Source of the DNA: Gnetum montanum
Taxonomy: Eukaryota > Streptophyta > Gnetopsida > Gnetales > Gnetaceae
Assembly (NCBI GenBank): GCA_015680685.1
Contig: MNCI01028438.1
Coordinates: 59,213 to 123,212 of the forward strand
Direction of reading: 5' to 3'
DNA length: 64,000 nucleotides
The notes under the pieces were generated by a model. That model worked only from the letters and a program-made list of their open reading frames with translations. It was not told where the DNA came from and ran no database searches. Positions 12,790 through 22,794 of this stretch are shown here, in pieces (the stretch's first letter is position 1; every line of letters begins with the position of its first letter). Both the position numbers and the translations under genes were made by a program.

Positions 12790-12807
12790 TCCTTGGCAAC
12801 GATGCCA
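12790..12807 (-). other. Element A primer binding site (tRNA-Asp-like)
   Basis: On the minus strand TGGCATCGTTGCCAAGGA follows the 5' LTR after one base. It matches TGGCGCCGTTGCCGGGGA, the complement of the plant tRNA-Asp 3' end, except for four transitions. tRNA-Asp priming is known for Athila-type elements. Confidence 0.75.
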
Positions 12808-12808
12808 A

Positions 12809-13706
12809 TGATGAGCAGCGAGGTACCCCTACACCCAACCATATGAATCATGGGTGTTCACGCGTGACTCGGTCGAATTCCGCAAACTACAAGCACTTGC
12901 ATACACCGAACTCTAGCCAGCAAAACCTTTGTTAGAACGGTCATTGTCTTCCCAACCTCACTTGTGATATTCTAAAGCGATGGTTAAGTGAGATTGAGGA
13001 AAATTATTTTTATTGGTTTTCTTGTTTATCTTTTAAGGTCTAATTCTTTAATTTTAGGAAATGAAAAGTTGTGTAATTTATAACTATTCTACTTTACTGC
13101 TTAACTCTCCCTAGCATAAGCAACCGATCCCATCTTCCATGCAGATCCTGAGCATACCCTAACCACTGTTGGGTTACCAGATGTTAAGCGTCACTGGGTT
13201 ACCAAGTGTTTGATATATGTTTGACATGGTTGTGCCTATGATTCTCATAAACTATGAAAGGAAAATAACAGTAAAGTGATAATAATAAAAGCTTCTAAAA
13301 TTATTAAAGCTTTGAAATATTAAACTATTAAAATGCTTAAGTGATTAAATCCAAATGTTGCAAGAAATGCTCAAAAAGCTCGTCTTTATTGCCAGTCACG
13401 CCAATGGGCTTAGGTACATTAGCACTAAAATAAAGAGTCGTACACCTTTCTCACACTTGCTGCGGTCACTTGGAAAATATTCTAACTCTTACGAGAACAA
13501 ACTACAAGAGTTTGGCTAAAAATACTCCAAAATATTCCATAAATGTTGCGGTTGCATGCATATTTGTAGCAAGAGATAGACTCTGCGTTAATGGGGGGCT
13601 GAGTTAATGCATGGACGGATATGTCGACGGGGTCATGTCACTGTGGCCACGTCAACAGGGCTTTGTTAACGTGGCCCAGTCAACGTATTGATTGAACACT
13701 TCATTA
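12809..13706 (-). repeat. Element A 5' LTR
   Basis: Pairs with 394-1289. The outer terminus reads ..CTTCATTA on the plus strand, where the other LTR has ..CTTCATCA, i.e. one C-to-T change at the tip. It has the same GTYRAC palindrome array at about 13,575-13,700. The TATA box has decayed to TACAAATA at about 13,562. Confidence 0.92.
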
Positions 13707-15105
13707 CTATTTATGGTATTTGATTTGTATAAACACTCACGATACCTAGAAGATGGAATGGTAGGATTTAATATGCATAATTTAACAATGTTTCCTATAA
13801 ATGTCATGATACCATGATGTTGTTATTGGAATCAATATGTGCTTGAGTATGATATAGGTTGTTCTTTAGGAATTATGGTCATATGAATTGAGGATGTAAT
13901 TCTTGGGCATTTGAGGTAGTAGAATTCCCATTGCTATGCTCTAGGTTGTCCTAGAATCATTAGCTACATGTTTATTTGCACTTGGATTGTGATCCATTTT
14001 TTACTATTTTTTCTTATTTTATTTCCTTGCTAAACATGGGTCATAGTAAATATGGCCTAGTGGCACTGAGGTCACAATGAGGGTTTCATGTAATTTTAGC
14101 TATGAGATCCTCATGATAAGAGGTTTTACTAAATTTTTAAAAAAATATTGGTCACAATGCCCATGTGTTATATCCATGCTAGGTTGGGACAAGAAATCAC
14201 GAGTTGAAGCACAACTATGTTAAGGTCGTGGTAAAGATTTCAAATGTTTTGGCTTATTTTTAGGCTACAATGGGACTACGATATAGTTGTGGCACTAGTT
14301 AAAAGAATGTGAGTTATGATAAATATTCTTTAGGATCATGGTGATTTCAACCACATATTAGGATGTTAGTTTTCTTTACAAGGTGAGTTGCTATAGGGTA
14401 GCAACCAACTTGTGTTGCCTAGTGTAAGACTAGCATGAGCCATGTCATGTTCATACTTAGTGTAATCTAGATAGTTTGAGTGGGGTGCAAGTAGTGCATG
14501 AATCATGATTAGTTATGACTAAAAGACATGAACATTGAAAATTTTTATAGAAATTGAGAGACATTGCTTATACCTTAAGTAAGGTTGTGACATGGAAACA
14601 TACCATGATTATGTTATGGAACAAAGTAATTATGTTAGGAATGGATTAATGTAAGTATAGATTATTTTCTTATGTTGGGGTTGTTGTGAACTATTTAGGT
14701 TAGCATGATAATTTGATAGGTCATTTCATGCCTAAAGCAATGATTGCTAGGATCATTGACCTTTTGATTAGGATTGATGTATAATTGTAATGGCTCATAA
14801 AGAAAAGTTTTCTTATGTCCATTAGTTGGATTATCATGTTATTTTTACAATTAGTGTTATATGTGGTATGTGTTATTATAATTATATGGCAAGTGGAGCC
14901 ATCACAAAGGTGTAAATTGGTTGGTGATGAGGCATCTTGGAGGCTTAGGGATGACCCATGCTAGATGCATTAATGAGACTCAAGTCTCAAATCTCATTTT
15001 GAAAGTGAGATAGTATAGGTTGGACCTATGACTAGTATAAGAACTAGGGATATTTGCACATGCATGAATCTATAATCCAAAAGTTAGTGGCTTGAATTAC
15101 TTTTT
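13707..15105 (+). repeat. Element C 5' LTR, right part
   Basis: Continues the C LTR after the A insertion. It matches 18,870-19,605 in order, including CTATGCTCTAGGTTGTCCTAG, GGCCTAGTGGCA, GGTTTTACTAAA and AATCTATAATCCAAAAG. About 600 bases (roughly 14,380-14,980) are absent from the other LTR. No open gene is seen. The inner edge is approximate. Confidence 0.65.
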
Positions 15106-15299
15106 AATAGTGAGCAAATAGAAATATAGATTTTTTTCGTTAGCCTCTCTAGAGTTGATATCTTCTAGGGTGTTTTAGCAAATGCTCATGTAGGGCATAA
15201 CTGTTATATGATTTCAATATACCAATCATAGACAGTGGATCTAAATTAAATTTTTGTGATATGAGGGTTTCCAAATACAATCCACTACAAGTTACTTAG
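15106..15299. other. Element C internal region without recognisable gag
   Basis: Between the LTR homology and the RT motifs there is too little room for gag and protease, and I see neither. This suggests an internal deletion in element C. Confidence 0.4.
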
Positions 15300-17955
15300 T
15301 TTTCCACTAAGGTAGAAGATAGAGTTTGAGAGTAAGCTACAACCTAGTATGGAGCCTATCTATAATGCTCCTCATAGGATGTCTCCAATAGAGTTAGTTG
15401 AGTTGAAGATATAACTACTAAAAATAATGGAAAAAGGCCTAATTCATCCTAGTCTTTATTGTTAGGGTGCTCTAGTGTTGTTCATGTAGAATAAGGATGA
15501 GAGTATGTGGTTATGCATTAATTGTAGGTAGCTTAATCAAGTTATAGTGAAGAAAAAATACTCACTTTCATGTATTGGTGACTTGTTTAATCAAATTCAA
15601 GGAGTTCATGTGTTCTCAAAGATTAATCTCAAGTTAGGCTATCATCAAGTGTGAGTTAGAGAGTAGGATGTGCTAAAGATTAAATTCAGGACCTAATATG
15701 ATCATTAGAGTTCTTGGTACTTCTATTTGGCCTAACGAATACACCTGTAGTGTTCATGCATATACTAAATAGTGTGTTATGACCATCCTTGAATTAGTTT
15801 ATGATTGTCTTTATATATGATATAATGGTATGCTAATCATATGAGTAGAAGCATGTCAAGCACTTACAAATGGTGTTGTAGACTTTGTGATAGTACTAGT
15901 TGTAAGCTCAACCATCCAAGTATTCCTTATAGCAGTTAGAGAACCAGTTCTTAGGTCATGTTGTTCCTAGGGCTGGTATCATAGTGAATCCAACTTGGAT
16001 TGTAGTGGTCCATGATTAGCTAGCTCCATAGAAAATGGTAGAGGTTTGTAGTTGGGATTAGCTAGGTACTACTATAAATTTGTGGAGTATTTCTCCTACA
16101 TAGCTTCTGCTTTGACTTAACTACTAAGGAAGGAGATCATTTTCTCTTAGAGCCTAGCTTGTTAAAAAGCTTTTGATGAGTTGAAGCAAAGATTGATATC
16201 TGCCCCAATGCTAATTTCTCCTACTTCAAGTTGTTCATATAATGTGTGAATTGATGCCTCTAATGATGGATTTGGATATGTTTTGATGCAAGATGAGTAA
16301 GTTGTAGTTTTTTATATGTAGTCTTTAATTTGAAGATTTGGTGGTACTATCTTTATGCCAAGTAAATGAATATTTAGACTAATCAAAAGAGTCTCATTTA
16401 TCTTATGAATTAATCACATTTGAACTTGCAATAGAAGAGATGGATAAAGCTTCTAGCAACTTTGATTTCACACTCTAGTAGAGGCCAATTCATTAACTGG
16501 GATTTTTAATAAACTTAGTAATTTAATTATCCAATCAAATTTTCATGAGAGTTTGTAAGAGTAGTAATAGCAAGATTCTTGGTGCAAAAAGTTATAACAA
16601 CAAATCATAAAAAATGGACTAGTTACATTAACTAGTTAGGGTGTACTTTAGAGAGATGACCATTTATGTGTGCCAATTGTGTCATGTTCCTAGTTGTCAA
16701 ATGAGGCACATGTTAGTTAATATCATATACATCTAAATAGTGAAAATAGGTACCAAAATCTTTGATAGGCCTATTCTTGTCCTAGTATGAAGGGAGATAT
16801 TGTTGATTATGTTTCTCATCACCTAGTGTACTAGCAAGTTAAGATAGAGCAGCAAAAGCCTAGTGGATCATTATACTCTCATTAGACACTATTATGAAAT
16901 AGAAAAACTGTTGGGATGGATTTCATTGTTTATTTATCATTCACTTAAAGGAGGCATGATGTTATGTATGTGTTTGTAGAATTTTTGATGAAAGTTATGC
17001 ATTTGCAACTACCAAAGCTATTGTGAATACAGATTAACTCAATCATACAATTCAAAGATTGTGTGTTTGCATGGTATTCTATAAAAGATCATTAGTGATA
17101 AGAATTCTTAATTTGTATCTAGATTTTGAAGATTATTTTAAAGGGAGATGGACATATAATTAAAATTTAGTTCAACATATTGTCTTCAGATTGATGGCAA
17201 GATAAAGTAAGCGAACCAAAGCTTGGAGGATATGTTTTGTGCATGTGTCTTATAGTATAGAGGCAAATGGAATTAGATATTATTTTTTGTAAATTTCACC
17301 TATAATAATAGTTACTAAGAGAGTTTGCATGCAGTTCCATATGAAATATTGTATGGTACACTATGCAGGATTTCATTGTGTTAGAATACCATTGAGGATA
17401 GGCCTCATGTGAGCATAGATTTGATGATACAAATCATAGAGTAAATTTAGATGATACATGATTGATTAAGATCTATGAATGTTAGGTAGAAGGCTTATGC
17501 TAATTAGTATAGAATACTATTAGATTTTGCAGTTGGTGATCATGTGTTTCTTTGGATGTCATCTTTGAAGGACCAAATGCATTTCGATTGAAAGGGAAAG
17601 TTAGCATGTAGATACATTGGACCATTTGAGATTTTGAAGAGGACTAGTAGGATGGCTTACATATTAGGATTACCTCCATAGTTGATAGGCTTTCATGAGG
17701 TTTTTCATGTGTCCATGTTGAGGAGATATGTATAAGATGAGTAACATATGATAGATTAGTTAGGTGTATAATTACAAGCTAATACTTATGTTAAGAGATT
17801 GGCAGAAATAATTGACAAGATAGTTCAAAAACTCTATAGCAAGACAAAGCCTATTATGAAGGTGTTGTGGAATAGACATGATTCCTAGGAGGCAACATGA
17901 AAGGTAGAGGTTGACATGTAAACTCAGTATCTAAAGATCTTCTAAGAGAAAGATT
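15300..17955 (+). pseudogene. Element C pol: RT, RNase H, integrase of a Tekay/Del-like chromovirus (decayed)
   Basis: Plus-strand translation across stops shows RT motifs: APHRM-like PPHRMSPIELVELK, a GLIHPS..GALVLF stretch, LCINCR.LNQVIVKKKYSL, IGDLFNQIQGVHVFSKINL and GYHQV. RNase H follows (IDASNDGFGYVLMQDE at about 16,245-16,290), then an integrase core (GMDFIVYLSFT near 16,920) and a C-terminal region with VPYEILYG, LDFAVGDHVFLW and a chromodomain-proximal tail (KTKPIMKVLWNRHDS) ending near 17,940. This order and wording match Tekay/Del chromoviruses. Dense stops show it is long dead. Confidence 0.75.
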
Positions 17956-17971
17956 CTCAAAAAGGGAAGAG

Positions 17972-19610
17972 TGTAACCCCATATCATAAGATCCCATAGT
18001 ATTATGTTATGTTTATCATGCATGTGATTAGACTTGATTGGAATCATTAGGATATATAGCTTAGCATGGTATTTTAATGATATAATTTCTAGGATCTTAT
18101 GATATTATAATTATGATTATGGCTCACCATGATTATGCATACTAATCTTGCTAGATGTGTAGTATGCTAGTTGTGGCTGGCATGATATAAGAATTATGAG
18201 AAAAGACTAAGCACTAGGTAGGTATGCATAATATGTGATGGATATGGTAGTTAGAATGCATATATTTGATGATGACATTATTCAAGCTATGAGATATCAT
18301 GATGATAGTGTTGTTTGGTAGATCATGTTATGATTTATGTGGTATTATGATGTTATATATGTTAGAGCCATAGAACTACTTGACATGTTTTATGATGCAC
18401 TTATGAGTTTTTGGATATGCTATAGGTAAGATATGATATTCATAAGATTGATTCATATTTTGTTTGGATGCTCTGAAAGTGGATTACAAAGAGTGAACCA
18501 CTCAACATTAGATGAGACAAGAAAATTAACTGGGAGACTTATGAAAATAAAATTGAAATAAAAGTAATTAATTTTTTATTTATATGATTAAAATTAAAAA
18601 AATTTACCATTTTCCACCCTTCTCATTTTGATCATGTTATTTGTTACTCTGGTTTACAAGAATTCTTCTTCCTCTTTGATATTTTCTAATCCTTTGTCAA
18701 ATTATATGATTTTTGAGACATTAGAAAGCTAGTTTGGCATAGGCTATAGTTTGAAAGTTTTGGTTCATGTACCAATGAATCCAAGATCATTTTAGAAGAA
18801 TTTTGATGATTCAGTTATGATTTATCAAGATTTAGAATTCTTTAGTTTTCTAATTGAACTCTTTACCTATCTTCTATTTCTAGTATTTTATCTTTGTGCA
18901 TACTCATGCAACCTAGTAGATGTTATAATGTTATAATGTTTTCCATAGATGTTATAATGTTGTGATGTTATTGTTGGATTTGATATATGCTTGAGTATGA
19001 TTTGGTTTGTGCTTCAAGAGTTATGATAATGTGCATTGACAATGTAATTTTTTGATGTCAAGGGCACATAGTAGGCTTCCCATTACTATGCTCTAGGTTG
19101 TCCTAGAATTATTAGCTATGAATTTATTTGTACTTAGATTGTGATACATTGTTTTACTATTATTACAGTATTTTCTTTACTAAGCACAAGTCATTAGTAG
19201 GATGTGGCCTAGTGGCATCGAGATCATGGTGATGGTTTCATGCAAGATGAGGTTTTACTAAAATTTTGATCAAATACTAGTCATAATGCCCATGCACTAC
19301 AGTTGCACTAGGCTAGGATAATAAGTCATGAGTCATGACCTAATCATGTTAAGGTTGTGATAAAATTTAGAAATGTTTTTGTCTTGTTTTTAGGCCATAG
19401 TGAGACTACAGTTTAGTTGCAACACTAGTTAAAATAATATGAGTTGTAATGATTGCAACCATGGATTTTAGTATTGGTTTTCTTTATAGGATCTTGTATC
19501 AAACCTCATTTTGAGAGTGGGAAAGTATAGGTTAGGCCTATGACTAGTACAAGATGTTGGGACATTTGTCCATACACAGATCTATAATCCAAAAGGTTAG
19601 TGGCATGGGG
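17972..19610 (+). repeat. Element C 3' LTR
   Basis: Begins TGTAACCCC at 17,972, directly after the purine tract AAAAAGGGAAGAG, the expected 3' LTR start of this lineage. The downstream portion matches 1-393 and 13,707-15,105. The right edge is uncertain because the copies are too diverged to fix a terminus. Confidence 0.65.
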
Positions 19611-20690
19611 CTATAGATGAGACAATAGGCACTAGCACTGTTAAGGAAATAAGTAATGGAAAACTAACAAAAGACCTATAGGTACTATTAAATATTTGAG
19701 TACACATGTCAAAAATTTCATGTTTACACTAAGTGTGGATGTGTTGGCTTGCATAGGGGCTATGTGATTATGTTATGAACCATGTAATTGTGATCCCTTC
19801 AGGGCACTAGTTGCTCATGCAATATGTCTATGTATGTACATGTTATTAATACATGTTGATTAAGCCTTTATTACATCATGTTTGTAGATTTAGTTAGTGT
19901 TATGTTTTGTGTTAGGTTATGTTTTATGTATGAATGAATACATGGATAGATAAGGTAATGGATTACAATCTCAAAGATGATTTCACGAATGATATATTGG
20001 ATGTGGCCATGGCTATGTGAGATTGCAGGTTGCTTAGCATACGCCACACCTCTCTTGTAGTAGAACATCAAACTTCTCATCCATAGGAAACATGTAAAGG
20101 TTCCTACTTAGTCTAGTACTAATCCCTTTGTATGAAAGTGATGAAGCTTAGAGCATAGGAGATTGACATACCTAAGTGAGGTGGTGAAGGGTTTGGATCC
20201 ATGTTTTTTCTATTACATGTCTTTGTAAGAGAGATAATTTTTTTCGCTAATCGTGTTATCTTATATAGCCCTTAAGTCATGGTATTCTTGTACAATGTGT
20301 ATGGTGTACTTATTGATAGGATGTGTGTTGGATGTATTCACTAATATGTTATAATGTTTATGTTTGATGGGCTAGTAGCATGGATGATAGATATGTATAA
20401 TATAGTCTTTGATGTTATATATGTGGCAATGCTAGTTCAATGTCTGTGACATATTTGTGTTTATCTAGCCTTTGTATGAGATTTTCATATAGTGATTTTG
20501 TGGTTTTCTACTATGTTTGTTCAATCCTCACATTATGAGATGCATTTGACTCCAACATTAAGTTAGATCTTGGTATGTTCCTAAGCTTGGCTTGGGTTGG
20601 ACAACAATAAAAAGATGGTGCCGATGTTTATAGCCTTGAGCATGTTTGGAGAATTGATGCAACTTGTAAAAAAACCAGGCACTACATACA
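19611..20690. other. No gene seen
   Basis: AT-rich sequence with no coding signal. The only open frame (19,871-20,080 minus) has no recognisable motif. It may be further decayed transposon DNA. Confidence 0.4.
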
Positions 20691-21782
20691 AGATTTAACA
20701 AAAATTCAAATAGATATTTTAAGTCAAAACTAAATAAAAATTATATCTCTTCAAACTCAATTAAGTTCCTTGAGATTAAAAGATGGAGAACCTATCACCA
20801 CACTTGTCTAAATTTTCTTTGCATTATAGGTTGGTCTTCAAGCATAAAATGCTCAAGCTTCATATGAGCCTATTAAGTTTTGTCTATTAAGAACAATTCC
20901 ATCATCATGTAATGTCTTCTACTAAATAGTGAAGAATAGTGGAAAGACATACATCATAAAAATACTTTGTGTGAAAGAGTTAGAAGAAAAAACCAAAATG
21001 AATGCCTACACATCCAATGTTAAAGTATTCTCTCTAGTAATGATAGTGAAGGGAAATGATCAGAAAAGAAAGGTTACATCTAGGTACTATTCTTTTAATA
21101 AGAAAGGGGACATTCATTTCATAACATAGAGCATTGTTATGATAACATTAATAATTTGAAGGAAAAGGTTATGACCAATTGTTAGGACAACAAATTTGAT
21201 AAAAATAGGGTTAGGAAACTCAATAAGAAAAATGCAAAATAATTTAAGTAAAAGCCCAAGTCTACTAATGTTATGAAGGAAGAAACACAACCTCCTATTG
21301 TTGATTTTAATACTCTCATTATGAATAATGATATATTTGATGAATTTTTGTATACTAATTGTGGTGCCTCATCTCACTTTACTAGTAAATTTTCCTTATT
21401 ATTTAATATTAAGGATAAAGTTAAACCTCATTTCACAAGTATTGGGGACATTCATTTAATAAAAATCATTAAATGTAGGGATATGAAAGTTTTTTATCTA
21501 AATTTTAAAGATATTTATTATGGTATTATGTTTTCCATGATTTTAGTTTCTACATATTAAGTTATTAATGAGGGTTTATATGTTGAATTTAATAAAAATA
21601 GTCATAGTAATCCATGCTACATTGTACATCGTGATGTTAATATTCTAACCCATGGTATACCTTACAATGATATATTTATTATAGTAGCTCATCTTGTTGA
21701 ATGTTTATTTGTTAGCCAACTAAGATCATCTTGTTGAATGTTTATCTGTTAGCCAACTAAGATCATCTTGTTGAATGTTTAT
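20690..21782 (+). mobile_element. Copia-type element remnant, left part (gag end, protease, GAG-pre-integrase)
   Basis: Plus-strand fragments include a degenerate knuckle (RYYSFNKKGDIHF near 21,080), a copia protease block with FLYTNCGASSHFTSKFSLLF (usual ..DSGASSHFT..) in the 21,273-21,560 frame, and the start of a GAG-pre-integrase region (HLVECLFVSQLR near 21,690). The same reading resumes at 33,670 after element B. Stops and frame changes abound. The LTRs were not identified. Confidence 0.65.
21691..21782 (+). repeat. Tandem duplication of about 38 bp at the element B insertion site
   Basis: The unit CATCTTGTTGAATGTTTAT plus a TGTTAGCCAACTAAGAT-like second half occurs twice, and a third begins and is cut by element B after TTTAT. 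Only one such unit is expected in the copia frame. Confidence 0.8.
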
Positions 21783-22627
21783 TGATGAGTGGCGAGGTAC
21801 CCCTACACAGCCATATGAAACAAACTTAGCACGCGCGATCCGGTCAAACTCCATAGATGGACTAGTTGTGGCACCTAGATCATTAACCTTAGGTCGCAGT
21901 TCGCTATCTTCCCACCTAGACTAGTATTTATATTTGTCACATATGGTTTAGTCTAGAGTGAGGTGTATGATGTGTTCCTAATTCTAACGCTACTCCTGAA
22001 GGCAGTGGGAAATAATATTAACTAAGCTAAGCTAGGAGGAAAATGGTAAGAAAGTCTAATCTAGCCTAAGTGCGATGAGCAACCGATTCCTTGATCAACC
22101 GTACAAATCTTGGACCTCGTGCATGACTACCACTGGGATTACCAAGCATAGATCCTAGGTACACCACTGGGCTACTAAGTAGTCACACTTAAATGCTCGT
22201 AATCAAGTTGTACTCATTCCGCGTTCTAGGAGTTTAAGGGTGAGAGAGAGAAAATAGTAAATAACATTAAATAAATAAACAAATAAATAACAAAGTGAAT
22301 GTTGCAATGATGAAGTAATCTTGATCTTTATTGCTGATCATGTGTGTGTCCAAGTACGTCACACTCGAATAAATAATGCCGTACAATTACATTCACCACA
22401 CTGCAGGCAAACACTGGAAAAATAATCTAACTCTAGAGGGATCAAACTGCCAGAGCTTCGCTACTTCTAACTCCTAATTATCAAACAAGGGAGAGCCACT
22501 TCTTATTTATAGACATTGTGGTGGACTGCGATATCGCGTACGTGATATCGTAGGGAAGACGCGATATCGCGATCGATGTAATATCACGTATGCGATATCA
22601 CGGCCCATGTGATATTGCGTCCCATCA
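21783..22627 (-). repeat. Element B 3' LTR
   Basis: Matches 32,982-33,669 over their shared part. In element sense it starts TGATGGGACG and ends CTCATCA. The TATAAATA box is at 22,504-22,511 (minus). Confidence 0.92.
22525..22625 (-). promoter_or_regulatory. Palindrome array in element B U3
   Basis: Repeated 10-bp palindromes of the GCGATATCGC type (variants GTGATATCAC, GCAATATCAC and similar) lie just upstream of the TATA box. Several are paired with a 4-bp GTAC or ATAC spacer, which makes a larger palindrome. The 5' LTR has the same array with more units at 33,518-33,662. Confidence 0.75.
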
Positions 22628-22638
22628 TACCCCCACGA
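22628..22638 (-). other. Element B polypurine tract
   Basis: Complement of TACCCCCACGA, abutting the 3' LTR as in the related elements. Confidence 0.75.
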
Positions 22639-22794
22639 CTGAATGAAAACTCATCCTTGAGTTACAAAGAGAACAAGCTCCATTGATTACACAGTGGATA
22701 GGTATGGGATTATTAACTGGAAAAAGAAATGAAATAATGCCGCAATGTGGGAAGACACAACACAGAAAAATACTACAACTACAAAAAATGGAAC

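Larger units (their letters stand above)
394..13706 (-). mobile_element. Element A: complete Athila-like Ty3/gypsy LTR retrotransposon
   Basis: LTRs lie at 394-1289 and 12,809-13,706. The 5-bp target duplication CTATT is at 389-393 and 13,707-13,711, so the 13.3-kb insertion is intact end to end. Read on the minus strand the order is 5' LTR, tRNA-Asp-like primer site, gag, protease, RT, RNase H, integrase, about 2 kb non-coding, an internal promoter, ORF-X, polypurine tract, 3' LTR. The RT-RNaseH-INT order and motifs such as YSGYNQI in RT and GIDFMG in INT place it in Ty3/gypsy, in the Athila/Tat group. Coding regions are broken by many stops, so it is not autonomous now. It sits inside the LTR of element C. 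Confidence 0.9.

Noticed and set aside
22520-22625. CRISPR-like repeat array
   Set aside because: Spacing is short and irregular, the units are palindromes within an LTR promoter, and the DNA is plant nuclear.
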